Shown here in pieces: positions 36,252 to 44,960 of a DNA stretch of 64,000 nt. This stretch comes from an uncultured Clostridia bacterium. GTDB lineage: Bacteria; Bacillota; Clostridia; Christensenellales; UBA1242. Below the pieces are notes generated by a model. It worked only from the letters and a program-made list of their open reading frames with translations, was not told the origin of the DNA and searched no databases. The position numbers and the translations under genes are program-made. Position 1 is the first letter of the stretch, and the number at the start of each line of letters is the position of its first letter. The stretch lies in the NCBI GenBank assembly GCA_944381135.1, contig CALWJY010000015.1:163453-227452 (forward strand), given 5' to 3'.

Positions 36252-37201
36252 ACACCCACCGCCGTTGATTTTTTCCCGTCTTCTGAAATCTCGTCAACAC
36301 TTGTTGTTTTGAAACGAAAGCCATTCAGAAATGCACTTGCGTCCAGCACTTTTCCGCCACTTGCTTGACACTTCAAAATTTCAAAAACGCCGTCTTTTGC
36401 TTGAATGAGAAAACGCTTTTTGGTTGAAACAATTTCTCCAACAGGTGCAGATGTGGACATGTTTGCAACTTTTGCTTTAAAAACTTTAATTCGCTCCCCG
36501 CCCACAAAGAAGAAAGCAACCGGGTTTTCACAATATGCCCTCACCTTGTTGACAAGCGTGCCGACATTTTCGGAAAAGTCCAAAAGTCCGTCCTCTTTTT
36601 TTATCAGTCTTACAAATGTTGCCTTTGACGAATCTTGTGGTGTGCGTGTGGCAGTGCCATTTTCAATCTCATCCAAAACTTTAAGCAAAAGTTTCAGCCC
36701 TTGTTCTGCCAAGCGGTCAAGCAGAGAAACATAGTCATCCTCTGGCAAAATTTCCGCTTCTTCTTGAAGATATATGTCGCCGTCATCCATTCCAACCTCG
36801 GTCTTCATGATTGTGACGCCCGTTTTTGTATCGCCATTCAAAAGCGCGGTTTGAATTGGTGTTGCACCGCGATATTTCGGCAAAAGAGACGGATGAACAT
36901 TGACAAATGAGAGGATGTCCAAAAGGCTTTTTGGCAGAATTTTTCCATATGAAGCCGTCACACCAAGGTCGCAATCAATCTTCTTAAAGTCGTCAATGTG
37001 CTGAGAAAGTTTTTCAAATTGGAAGACAGGAATGCCATGCGCTTTTGCCATATCCACAATGTGAGGAGATTTCATCTTGTTGCCTCGCCCAGATGGTTTG
37101 TCATTTTGGCACACAACACCAACAACCTCGTGGCGACTTTCAATCAGCCCTTGCAAAACAATTTCCGCAAAACGCGGAGTTCCAAAAAACAGAATTTTCA
37201 T
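36248..37201 (-). CDS. fmt: Methionyl-tRNA formyltransferase
   Basis: Formylates initiator Met-tRNA. 317 aa with ILFFGTPRFAEIVL, the catalytic block VNVHPSLLPKYRGATPIQTALLNGD (split; Asn, His), MKTEVGMDDGDIYLQ with the catalytic Asp, and the C-terminal OB-like domain. The ATG at 37201 overlaps the def stop (TGATG), so def and fmt are coupled. Confidence 0.97.
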   Translation of the reverse strand: MKILFFGTPRFAEIVLQGLIESRHEVVGVVCQNDKPSGRGNKMKSPHIVDMAKAHGIPVFQFEKLSQHIDDFKKIDCDLGVTASYGKILPKSLLDILSFVNVHPSLLPKYRGATPIQTALLNGDTKTGVTIMKTEVGMDDGDIYLQEEAEILPEDDYVSLLDRLAEQGLKLLLKVLDEIENGTATRTPQDSSKATFVRLIKKEDGLLDFSENVGTLVNKVRAYCENPVAFFFVGGERIKVFKAKVANMSTSAPVGEIVSTKKRFLIQAKDGVFEILKCQASGGKVLDASAFLNGFRFKTTSVDEISEDGKKSTAVGV

Positions 37202-37677
37202 CACTGCACTCCATGTTCTTTTTTATATCTCTTCCCCTCGTCCGTCAAGTCCACAAAAAGCACGCCATTCAAGTGGTCAATCTCATGGCAAACGCAACGA
37301 GCCAAATAGTCCTCCGCTTCAAATTCAAACTTTTTGCCATGACGGTCGAAAGCGGTGATTTTGACATATCTTGGTCTTTCAACATCGGTGTAGAAACCCG
37401 GAACACTCAAACACCCCTCTTTGTCGCAAACCTTTCCTTTTGTCTTGACAATTTCCGGATTGATGACTTCCAAATATTCTCCCTCATCAAGTTCAATCAC
37501 AATTGCGCGCCTAAGCACCCCAACCTGAACGGCAGAAATGCCCACGCCCTGCTTTTCAATCATGGTGGCTTTCATGTCGTCAAGAAGTGCGCCCAAACTC
37601 TCGTCAAAAGCGACAACAGGTTTAGATTTTTTTCTTAATGTGTCATTTCCAAGAGTGACAATTTTTCTGATTGCCAT
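37201..37677 (-). CDS. def: Peptide deformylase
   Basis: Removes formyl from nascent peptides. 158 aa from ATG 37677, chosen because GGGGAGG lies 8 bp upstream. Motif I GVGISAVQVG (44-53; usual form GxGxAAxQ, here Ser), motif II EGCLSVPG (87-94) and motif III HEIDHLNG (131-138) are all present. It is the first gene of the def-fmt-rlmN-rsgA run. The gap upstream (37720-37993) is extremely AT-rich. Confidence 0.97.
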   Translation of the reverse strand: MAIRKIVTLGNDTLRKKSKPVVAFDESLGALLDDMKATMIEKQGVGISAVQVGVLRRAIVIELDEGEYLEVINPEIVKTKGKVCDKEGCLSVPGFYTDVERPRYVKITAFDRHGKKFEFEAEDYLARCVCHEIDHLNGVLFVDLTDEGKRYKKEHGVQ

Positions 37678-37719
37678 TTTCTTTTCCTCCCCATTTTCAT
37701 TTTTTTGCATATTTTTCAT

Positions 37720-37993
37720 AAAAATCTCAAATTTTTATGTATTTTTCGATATTTTTAAACAATTTTTATATTTTTAATTGTTTTTTATCATTAAAGGAAT
37801 TTTTTTATTATTTTCGTCCATATTTCGTCCATAAACTAAAAGAAATAAATTGTTTTTCAGATTTTTATTCGATTTTTTTATTTAATTTTAATTTTTTATA
37901 ATAATTTTTAAATTTTTTAGATTTTTTCTTATTTTTTTTAATATTTTTTATAATTTATCATATTTTTTTATTTTTTTAATTTTTGGTTTTTAT
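37720..37993. other. Extremely AT-rich intergenic stretch
   Basis: About 270 bp of mostly T-rich plus-strand sequence with few G or C. The only structure seen is a direct repeat of TTTCGTCCATA (two copies, about 37813-37836). It must hold the promoter of def-fmt-rlmN-rsgA, but no single one stands out. Confidence 0.7.
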
Positions 37994-38536
37994 TTAATAT
38001 TCAAATTCTCGAATTTCTGCGTTTTCAAAATTTTGAATTGACCAAAATTTCTTTTCGTCCCAGCCTGAAAACTTGCACACATATTCCACCATTTGTGTCA
38101 CCCGACCATGACTGACAATCAAAATGGTTTTGTTTGGAAATTTCTCTTTCAACATTTTCATAAAGTCCAAAACTCGCACATAGATTTCTTGCTCTGACTC
38201 CATTCCAAGTGCGTGAGGGTTTTGCTCCCGCAATTTCAGTTCTTCTTCCGTCTGAGTTTTCTTCAGCCTTCCCGCAAGCACACCTTTGTTTCTCTCAATG
38301 ATTCTCTCATCTTTCAAAACCTTGACATGAAGTTTCTTGCTGATGATGTTTGCTGTCTGCATGGTTCGCACAAGAGGAGATGAAAAAATTGCATCAATCT
38401 TCACAACCGCAAGCCTCTGGGCAACCTCTTCCACTTGTTGTTTGCCAAACGCGCTTAATCGGTTTTTCGAAAAGCCTTGAATGATGCCTTTCTCGTTCCA
38501 AACCGTTCGCCCATGTCTCATAACATAAATTTTCAT
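37994..38536 (-). CDS. Histidine phosphatase superfamily (phosphoglycerate mutase-like)
   Basis: 180 aa. The phospho-His motif MKIYVMRHGRTVWNEKG starts the protein, then SAFGKQQVEEVAQRL, SSPLVRTMQTANII, the catalytic acid region and VSHGRVTQMVEYV with the second His. Substrate unknown; such proteins include sugar-phosphate and cofactor phosphatases. GGAG precedes the ATG. It lies 17 bp after the deaminase gene. Confidence 0.9.
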   Translation of the reverse strand: MKIYVMRHGRTVWNEKGIIQGFSKNRLSAFGKQQVEEVAQRLAVVKIDAIFSSPLVRTMQTANIISKKLHVKVLKDERIIERNKGVLAGRLKKTQTEEELKLREQNPHALGMESEQEIYVRVLDFMKMLKEKFPNKTILIVSHGRVTQMVEYVCKFSGWDEKKFWSIQNFENAEIREFEY

Positions 38537-38553
38537 TTCATCTCCTTTAAGTT

Positions 38554-39004
38554 TTAGGAATTTTCTCCCGCTTTCTTTAAAACTTCAACCGCCTCTTTTC
38601 TCATCATGTTGACAATTTCAATCTTGCGGTTTTTTATGTTTTTTGCAATGTCTTCACAAGAAATCAAAACCTCTGGGCAATAATATTTGTCGGAATCTTC
38701 CAGTTTTGCACCATAAACAAGTCGGTCGAACTCTTCATACAAAATTGCACCCATGCACATTGGGCAAGGCTCGCAACTGACATACATTGTTGCACCCTTA
38801 AGTTCTCCATAAAGATTGTTGTCTTTCAAGGCATCTTGAATTGCCAAAAACTCAGCATGCTGAAAGCAAGTTTCGTTTTTCACCCCCCCCCGTGCTGTCA
38901 CTTCTTCCAACAATCTTTCCGTCCCTAACCACAATTGCGCCATATGGATATTTGGCAGTTTTTGAAATGTCAATTGCAATTTGCATAAATTCCCTGTCAG
39001 TCAT
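38554..39004 (-). pseudogene. Cytidine/guanine deaminase family protein, frameshifted at a G9 run
   Basis: The N-terminal part starts at ATG 39004 with GGAGG upstream: MTDREFMQIAIDISKTAKYPYGAIVVRDGKIVGRSDSTG. The C-terminal part is in another frame: VKNETCFQHAEFLAIQDAL (zinc His and catalytic Glu), YVSCEPCPMCMGAILYEEFDRLVYGA (zinc Cys pair). A run of nine G (plus-strand C 38883-38891) joins them; with eight G the gene reads through as 149 aa. So it is a one-base homopolymer insertion: true mutation, phase variation or assembly error. Overall family: TadA/guanine-deaminase-like. Confidence 0.85.
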
Positions 39005-39010
39005 TTCTTC

Positions 39011-39328
39011 TCAACCTCCCGTGTTTTCCTCAATCCATTTGGCATATTCTTTTGAAAGCGCGCAAATTGGCGTTGCAATAATTTCGGCAACTTCATAGGA
39101 ATGTTTTTCTTTGATCGCCTTTTCCACTTTTTTGAAAAACCTTCCGCCACGCGATTTCATCAAAAGCATATATTCATGCTCCACAAACCTTTCGTTTTTC
39201 CAAACATAGTGGCTTTCCAACTCAAAAATCTGAGCACAGGCAACAAGTTTTCTGTCAAGCAAAAACTCTGCCATCTCTTTTGCTTCATCTTCCTTTTCAA
39301 AAGTGGTTTTGATTTCAACAAATTTCAC
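39011..39328 (-). CDS. cutA: Divalent-cation tolerance protein CutA
   Basis: 105 aa, CutA1 family: FVEIKTTFEKEDEAKEMAEFLLDRKLVACAQIFELESHYVWKNERFVEHEYMLLMKS (split) and HSYEVAEIIATPI. The trimeric ferredoxin-like fold is known but the biochemical role is unclear. Start taken as GTG 39328 with GGAGG 5 bp upstream; a GTG at 39340 lies inside that region. Confidence 0.92.
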   Translation of the reverse strand: MKFVEIKTTFEKEDEAKEMAEFLLDRKLVACAQIFELESHYVWKNERFVEHEYMLLMKSRGGRFFKKVEKAIKEKHSYEVAEIIATPICALSKEYAKWIEENTGG

Positions 39329-39429
39329 ATTTGCCTCCACAAATCTATTTTAAACCTTTTCCTTCCTCTCGTCAAGTTTAATTTTTAAATCTTCAAACTC
39401 TTTCAATAATAATGTCAACACAATTCTGT

Positions 39430-41601
39430 CTAACTTAAATTGTTTGGATTGACTTCAAAGAAAACGGATGATTTTGCCTTTGGGTCGACGCAATCAAAAA
39501 TTTCCTTTTCAATTTCATCCGCGTTTTCAAGAGTGAAACGCATCATGATTTGATAGCGAAACTTGTTTTTGATTTTGTTGAGTGGTGCTTTCATGACATC
39601 AAGATAGACAAAATCTTTGGTAAACTTTTCCTTGACCGCTTTCACCTTTTCATAGCACGTCTTACACTCCTGCGCCACCGTTTTTTCATCCTCATGCGTG
39701 AACAAAATACGTAAAATGCGTGCATATGGCGGAAATTTGGTCACCTTTCGCAAGTTTGCTTCCTTTTTGAAGAAACCTTTATAGTCATAGTTCGTGGCAA
39801 AACGATAGACATAATGCCTCGGGCTGTAGGTCTGCAAAATCACCTTTCCTTGCGTTGAACTTCGTCCCGCACGCCCGGCAACCTGCGTTATGAGTTGAAA
39901 TGTGCGTTCAATGGAGCGATAGTCCGATTGATACAGACTTTGGTCGGCGTCCACAATTCCCACAAGAAGCACATCTTCAAAATCATGCCCCTTTGCAATC
40001 ATTTGCGTGCCAACCAAAATGCCGGGTTTTGCGTCGCGAAATTCGTTCAAAATTTTTCGGTGTCCATTCTTTTGCGAGGTGGTGTCGTTATCCATACGCA
40101 AAATTCGCACATCTGGAAAGAGTTTTTTCAGTTCCTCCACCACGCGTTCCGTGCCGACAGCTCCTTGCTTGATGTCGGTGCTTCCGCAACTTGGGCAAAC
40201 ATCCAAGGCACGATATCTCTTCCCACAATAGTGGCATTTGAGGCGGTTTTCATAGCGGTGATACACCAGCGAAACATCACAATCTGTGCATTTGGCAACA
40301 TATCCACACTGCCTGCACCTTTGAAAAGACGAAAATCCGCGCCTGTTGATGAAAATCATGGCTTGTTTTTTCTGCTCGACGATGTTTTTAAGTTCGTAAA
40401 TCAGCGGTATGGAAAAAATTTGGTTGTTGCCCTGTCGCATTTCCATAAGCATGTCCACCACCATGATTTTTGGCATTTCCATTCCGTTCACACGAACAGG
40501 CATTTCCACAAGTTGATATTCTCCATCAATCGCCTTTGCATAACTTTCAATTGACGGCGTGGCACTGCCAAAAACAAGTGTGCAGTTGTTGTATGCGCGT
40601 CTGAAAAGTGCAATTTCGTGCGTGTCATAGCGCGGATTGCTTTCGGAAACATAACTTTGCTCGTGCTCCTCATCAATGATGATGATTCCCAAGTCCTCAA
40701 TTGGCGAAAAAATTGCCGACCTTGCACCAACAACCACGCGTGCCTGACAAAGAAAAATCCGTCTCCACTCGTCAAAACGCTCGCCTGCCGAAAGTCCACT
40801 GTGAATCAGCGCCACATTGTCGCCAAAGCGCGCTTTGAAGTTTGCAAGCACCTGAGGTGTCAGCGAAATTTCTGGCACAAGCATAAGTGCGGTTTTGCCT
40901 TTTTTCAGTTGGCGTTCAATCAAATTCATATAGACTTCCGTCTTTCCGCTTCCCGTCACGCCATGCAAAAGATAGGTTTTGTTTTCGGAAATTTCATCCA
41001 CTGCCCGCTGTTGAAGGGGTGTCAGTTTTCGCTCTGTGTTTTCAATTTCATCAAAAACAGGTGCGCGATTTTGCTGTTCTTCCAAAACAAGCACCGTGCC
41101 ATTTTTGACAAGTGCCGAAAGCGGAGCGTAGCCAAACTTGGCGGAAAGTCCGGAAAATTTTTGCTTGCCATTCTCTTTCAAAAACTCCACAATTTCAAGT
41201 TGTTTTTTTGCGCGTGCGGACGGCATTTCAAAGTTTTCTGCAAGCGTGCAAAAGCGAACAATCAATTCATGCACGCTGTCGGTGCGCATTTCGCTTGGAA
41301 GAAAAAGTCTCAAAATGCTGGCAAGTTTGAGGTGAAGTTTGTCTGCCATGTGAAACATAAGTTCAAGCATTTCTTTCTTAATCACAGGGAAATCTTCCAC
41401 CGTTCTTGAAATTGGTTTCACTTTGTCTGCGTCAAAAGAGCAATTTTCGCTTATTCCCACAACAAAGCCTTGCAGAAAGCGTGTCCCAAAAGGAACAATC
41501 ACACGCTGTCCACAAATGACGTTCAGCCCGTCAGGAATGGAATATTCAAACTCTCTGTCAAGCGCCTTAGCGTCTTGGTCGATTATTACTTTCGCAAACA
41601 A
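39430..41601 (-). CDS. priA: Primosomal replication helicase PriA
   Basis: Restarts stalled replication forks. 723 aa: an N-terminal DNA-binding region (FAKVIIDQDAKALDREFEYSIP), Walker A LLHGVTGSGKTEVYM, DEEH box IIIDEEHEQSY, zinc clusters (CRQCGYVAKCTDCDVSLVYH and CHYCGKRYRALDVCPSCGS), and motif VI QVAGRAGRSSTQGKVI. Start is TTG 41601 with GGGAGAAG upstream. It lies downstream of rpoZ, as in many Firmicutes. Confidence 0.97.
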   Translation of the reverse strand: MFAKVIIDQDAKALDREFEYSIPDGLNVICGQRVIVPFGTRFLQGFVVGISENCSFDADKVKPISRTVEDFPVIKKEMLELMFHMADKLHLKLASILRLFLPSEMRTDSVHELIVRFCTLAENFEMPSARAKKQLEIVEFLKENGKQKFSGLSAKFGYAPLSALVKNGTVLVLEEQQNRAPVFDEIENTERKLTPLQQRAVDEISENKTYLLHGVTGSGKTEVYMNLIERQLKKGKTALMLVPEISLTPQVLANFKARFGDNVALIHSGLSAGERFDEWRRIFLCQARVVVGARSAIFSPIEDLGIIIIDEEHEQSYVSESNPRYDTHEIALFRRAYNNCTLVFGSATPSIESYAKAIDGEYQLVEMPVRVNGMEMPKIMVVDMLMEMRQGNNQIFSIPLIYELKNIVEQKKQAMIFINRRGFSSFQRCRQCGYVAKCTDCDVSLVYHRYENRLKCHYCGKRYRALDVCPSCGSTDIKQGAVGTERVVEELKKLFPDVRILRMDNDTTSQKNGHRKILNEFRDAKPGILVGTQMIAKGHDFEDVLLVGIVDADQSLYQSDYRSIERTFQLITQVAGRAGRSSTQGKVILQTYSPRHYVYRFATNYDYKGFFKKEANLRKVTKFPPYARILRILFTHEDEKTVAQECKTCYEKVKAVKEKFTKDFVYLDVMKAPLNKIKNKFRYQIMMRFTLENADEIEKEIFDCVDPKAKSSVFFEVNPNNLS

Positions 41602-41725
41602 TTTCTTCTCCCAAAATCAAATGATACATTTTTCCGTTTAAATATAATTGGAAAAACTTAAAATAAAAAAATATCACCTTTTCAAGTGATATTTTATCAT
41701 AACTTTTCAAAAATTCAAAGCAAAA

Positions 41726-41929
41726 TCATTCATCAATGTCGCTTGGAACAATCTTTCCTTCATAAATTTCATCAAGCGCAATGCTGATGGCTTTTTTGTC
41801 AGCGGTTGCAAGTTCTTGACGTCTTGTTGTTTCAATTTCCTTTGCCCTTTTGGAAGCAACAATTGACAAAACATATTTGTTGCCTTTTGCTCTTTTTGTG
41901 AGTTCATCAATTGGTGGTTCAATCATCAT
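41726..41929 (-). CDS. rpoZ: RNA polymerase omega subunit
   Basis: 67 aa: MMIEPPIDELTKRAKGNKYVLSIVASKRAKEI, then TADKKAISIALDEIYEGKIVPSDIDE. This is the typical Firmicutes omega subunit that helps RNA polymerase assembly. ATG 41929 has AAGGAG upstream; the frame is open further but has no site. Upstream, in 41960-42150, nothing is recognised apart from AT-rich sequence. Confidence 0.93.
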   Translation of the reverse strand: MMIEPPIDELTKRAKGNKYVLSIVASKRAKEIETTRRQELATADKKAISIALDEIYEGKIVPSDIDE

Positions 41930-42151
41930 AACTTTGTTTCTCCTTAAAAACTGACACAATTATATCACACATTTTTCAAAAAGTAAAGTGTTTTTGATGA
42001 AAATTTAATCAACCAAATCAAGATACAAAAATCAATTAGAAAACAACGCAAAAGCAATTGACACTTGCCATCCTAAACAAGCGCCAACTGTTCTCTATAG
42101 AAGAATCAAAAGAAACTACAAATAAAAGGTCAGGAGAAATTTCGGAAAATC

Positions 42152-42180
42152 TTGACAACAAAAAAATTTTATGCTAAAAT
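42152..42180 (+). promoter_or_regulatory. Strong promoter of the 42222 gene
   Basis: TTGACA (42152-42157), 17 bp, TAAAAT (42175-42180), followed by GGGAGG and ATG 42222. Confidence 0.75.
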
Positions 42181-42221
42181 TTAAACAATAAAATAAAATT
42201 CAAGAATGGGAGGAAAAAATA

Positions 42222-42905
42222 ATGAAACTTGAAGTTGGAGATTCAATCAGTTATAGAATATATTTGAATGAGTCCGAAGAACTGAGGTTCACATCAACAC
42301 TCTATGGCAAAGGTCAATTCAGCCCAACAATTCACAACGATGCTTCTTTGGAATATTTGATTGACTCGTTCATTGATTTTGGACTTTCAAAAAAACTTCC
42401 TAAGATTGTCAAAGACGACAATTTGGAAAAACTTGATGGCATTTATTCTTCTTTCAACTATATGATGGCTCAAGTCTTTGACAAATCAAGGAAACCTGCT
42501 CCAATCGAAGAAATTTTGATTAAGGTTTCAAAAACAAAGGTTGACAACAAACCAATCACAATTTTAAACTTTATAAACAATTCAAGTTATCCAACTAAAC
42601 CCGAAGTTGTAAGTGAAATTAAAAAAAGCCAATGCAAAGATTTGAAAGAAGAATTTGCAAAATATTTGCCTCAATCAAATCCTGCAAATGATGTTGCAGA
42701 GCAAAACACAGACTCCACCACTGATGACTATTCTGTCAAAAAACTTATGGACGCTTCAAGACAAAGAGACACAATTTTTACTATGACTGATGACAATTGT
42801 GCCGACAAACTTATTGATGTTGCAGAACAAATGTTCCAAGATGCCCAACTCTCAGACCAAAACAAAACTGAAAAAAACAAACCTGAAGGCAGAGACGGGA
42901 AATAA
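42222..42905 (+). CDS. Unrecognised 227-aa hydrophilic protein
   Basis: I do not recognise it. It is soluble, begins MKLEVGDSISYRIYLNESEELRFTSTLYG, has a central helical region (LEKLDGIYSSFNYMMAQVFD) and a polar C-terminal half ending in a charged tail (NKTEKNKPEGRDGK). There is no signal peptide or membrane segment. GGGAGG and a near-consensus promoter suggest high expression. The gene ends with a hairpin (GCATAT.../ATATGC then T-run, ~42955-42982) similar to the one after the unknown gene at 62167-62784, which also ends in a G/K-rich tail; real relatedness is not shown. Confidence 0.75.
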   Translation: MKLEVGDSISYRIYLNESEELRFTSTLYGKGQFSPTIHNDASLEYLIDSFIDFGLSKKLPKIVKDDNLEKLDGIYSSFNYMMAQVFDKSRKPAPIEEILIKVSKTKVDNKPITILNFINNSSYPTKPEVVSEIKKSQCKDLKEEFAKYLPQSNPANDVAEQNTDSTTDDYSVKKLMDASRQRDTIFTMTDDNCADKLIDVAEQMFQDAQLSDQNKTEKNKPEGRDGK

Positions 42906-42950
42906 AATTTTACAAAAAATAAAATTTTGCAAAATGAGATTTTACAAAAA

Positions 42951-42983
42951 ATGAGCATATCAAAAGTTATATGCTTTTTTTAT
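42951..42983 (+). terminator. Terminator after the 42222 gene
   Basis: GCATAT pairs with ATATGC around a short loop and is followed by a T-rich run. Confidence 0.7.
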
Positions 42984-43036
42984 TTTTATAAGTCATCCAA
43001 CAAAATTGGTGAAGAAATTTCATGTCAAACCCAAGT

Positions 43037-43387
43037 TTAAACAAATCCAAGCGAAATCAAAATTGCGCGGTTGACTTCTTTCATTTTGCGTTCGTCCAGA
43101 GTGGTGATTTTTTCTTTCAGTCGCCTCTTGTCGAGGGTGCGAATTTGCTCCAAAAGCACCACCGAGTCTTTTGGAAGATGATAGACGCTCGACGAAAGTT
43201 CGATGTGCGTTGGAAGTTTTGCTTTGGTCATTTGGCTGGTTATGGCGGAAACAATCACTGTTGGCGAATATTTGTTGCCAACATCGTTTTGGATGATTAA
43301 AACCGGTCGCGTTCCACCTTGCTCACTTCCAACAACGGGACTGAGGTCGGCAAAATATATCTCTCCACGCCTAAATTGATTCTCCAT
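43037..43387 (-). CDS. mazF: MazF/NdoA-type endoribonuclease toxin
   Basis: 116 aa with the PemK/MazF fold: [45 protein letters not shown] (split), [25 protein letters not shown]. These match EndoA of Bacillus, which cuts mRNA at U^ACAU-like sites. Start ATG 43387 lies inside the end of the upstream gene (17-bp overlap), so the two are coupled. In Bacillus the order is acpS-alr-ndoAI-ndoA; here acpS also lies upstream but alr is absent. Confidence 0.92.
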   Translation of the reverse strand: MENQFRRGEIYFADLSPVVGSEQGGTRPVLIIQNDVGNKYSPTVIVSAITSQMTKAKLPTHIELSSSVYHLPKDSVVLLEQIRTLDKRRLKEKITTLDERKMKEVNRAILISLGFV

Positions 43388-43613
43388 TTTCCTTCCTGAT
43401 AAACTTGTCAAAATCCTCCAAATCGGCTTTTTCAAGGTCAGAAAGGTCTTGATAGACTTCGCCGAGTTCGAGGGCAAAAGAGGCATAATCCTCCTCCATT
43501 CTCATCATATGTTTTTCGCCATCAATTGTTGAACGCACAATGAAATCAACAAAGTCACCATGACTTTTTTCAATCTGTTCAACCTTTTTAAGAATTTGGC
43601 GAAATTCTCCCAT
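43371..43613 (-). CDS. Small acidic protein overlapping mazF; candidate antitoxin
   Basis: 80 aa, rich in [37 protein letters not shown], then [42 protein letters not shown]. Its position and 17-bp overlap with mazF are those of an antitoxin. It lacks the ribbon-helix-helix sequence of Bacillus EndoAI, so if it is an antitoxin it is of a different type. It might also be an unrelated small protein; only the context supports the call. GAGGGA precedes the ATG. Confidence 0.65.
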   Translation of the reverse strand: MGEFRQILKKVEQIEKSHGDFVDFIVRSTIDGEKHMMRMEEDYASFALELGEVYQDLSDLEKADLEDFDKFIRKENGESI

Positions 43614-43704
43614 AGATTTATCCCTCGTCCATCAAGATTTTAAACTTAAACATAAGTCCATTTCAAAAATAGTTTGTTTTAAGCCTAAAATTTTATTCAT
43701 TTGT

Positions 43705-43790
43705 AGCCATGCCAGCGTCGTTGATGCTTTCTATCTCTCTCGTCATTCTGAGCCACGAGCAACGCGAGTGTGTCGAAGAATCTCATATCT
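43705..43790. repeat. Dispersed GTCATTCTGAG...AGAATCTC element
   Basis: CGTCATTCTGAGCCACGAG... to GTGTCGAAGAATCTCA (43741-43786), preceded by GCCAGCGTCGTTGATGC (43709). Same family as at 24487, 45881 and 60120. Confidence 0.85.
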
Positions 43791-43799
43791 TCAAACGCT

Positions 43800-44168
43800 T
43801 CAGTCATTTGGAAGTGGCTCAAGCACCACCACAACCGCACCAACAACATTTTTTTGATGTGAAATTGAAACATCAATTCCTTTGCCGTTCAACTTTTCAA
43901 ACTGTGCCAAAGCCTTGCCGTGCAGAGCGATGAAAGGTCGTCCACTTTCCTTGTGACAAAGTTCAATTTCTTTATACGAAATTTCTCCCTCCGTCAAATC
44001 AAGTGCTTTGAAAGTTGCCTCCTTGACCGCCCACAAACTTGCAACACGCATTTTGAAATCGCACTTAAATTTTTGTATGTATTCTCTTTCGCTTGGCAGT
44101 GCAATTTTCTGCAAAAGTTTTTCGGCGTCTTGAATTCTGTCCACTTCCTGCAAATCAAACCCAATCAT
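43800..44168 (-). CDS. acpS: Holo-[acyl-carrier-protein] synthase
   Basis: Transfers 4'-phosphopantetheine to ACP. 122 aa with IGFDLQEVDRIQDAEKLLQKI, REYIQKF and RVASLWAVKEATFKALDL (the WxxKEA motif), then HGKALAQFE and VSISHQKNVVGAVVVV. An ATG pair occurs at 44171/44168; the second has the better distance to GGAG. It overlaps recX by ~14 bp, so they are coupled. Confidence 0.95.
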   Translation of the reverse strand: MIGFDLQEVDRIQDAEKLLQKIALPSEREYIQKFKCDFKMRVASLWAVKEATFKALDLTEGEISYKEIELCHKESGRPFIALHGKALAQFEKLNGKGIDVSISHQKNVVGAVVVVLEPLPND

Positions 44169-44787
44169 CATTTTCTCCTGTGTTTTTCAAAATTTCATTG
44201 GTTGCTTTTTGTGCCACACCATAATCATACCCCTTATAAATCAAATGCGCAAGGCATTTTTGCTTGATTTTTGGGTCATTTTGACGATTTTTTGCGAATT
44301 TCTCAGCATTCACAATTGCTTTTTGCAATTCGTCCTCTTCATCCACCTCTTCAAGAAGCCCGTCAACAATTTCGCCCGACACACCTTTTTGTTTCAATTT
44401 TTGTGCAATCGCCCGCTTGCCTCGCCCATTTGACAGACTTTCAAAATAGTTTCTTGCAAACTTTTCGTCATCAATGAAGCCATAGTCTTTCAACTTTTCC
44501 ACCGCTTGAGAAATTGCTTTTGCATCAAAACCTTTTTTCTTCAAATAGTCCTTCAAGCCCTTTTCACTGACAACATATTTTTCCAAATAACTGACCGCCA
44601 TATCAAACGCCACTCGCTCGTCATTTTCACGCTTAATTTCTGCAAATTCGGCCTCGTCAAAATCTGCGCCTGTTTTGATTTGGTGTTTCACCAACATTTC
44701 ATCAAGAAAAATGCCTGCCCACGCTTCATCGGCATAGACATGAAACCTGTTTGTGCTTCCAATTCGTTTGATTTTTGTGATTGTCAT
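44155..44787 (-). CDS. recX: Regulatory protein RecX
   Basis: 210 aa, three repeated three-helix modules typical of RecX, which inhibits RecA: AFDMAVSYLEKYVVSEKGLKDYLKKKGFDAKAISQAVEKLKDYGFIDDEKFARNYFES (split) is diagnostic. The start ATG has GGATGAG upstream. It leads into acpS without a gap. Confidence 0.93.
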   Translation of the reverse strand: MTITKIKRIGSTNRFHVYADEAWAGIFLDEMLVKHQIKTGADFDEAEFAEIKRENDERVAFDMAVSYLEKYVVSEKGLKDYLKKKGFDAKAISQAVEKLKDYGFIDDEKFARNYFESLSNGRGKRAIAQKLKQKGVSGEIVDGLLEEVDEEDELQKAIVNAEKFAKNRQNDPKIKQKCLAHLIYKGYDYGVAQKATNEILKNTGENDDWV

Positions 44788-44960
44788 CTCATCCTCATTT
44801 TTGTTTTTTATATTTCAAGTTTATAACTCTTTTACTCAAATTTTTAATTTTTTTAAATTTTTTCATCAATTTTTAAACATTTTTTCGCTTTTTTTGTTAA
44901 TTTTCTTTTATTTTTCTTTAAAAATTCTCATGTTTTGTTTTTTCAATCTTTCAACCTTTT

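Noticed and set aside
42222-42905. Paralogy of the 42222 and 62167 proteins
   Set aside because: They share only a charged tail and a similar terminator; no aligned motif could be found by eye.
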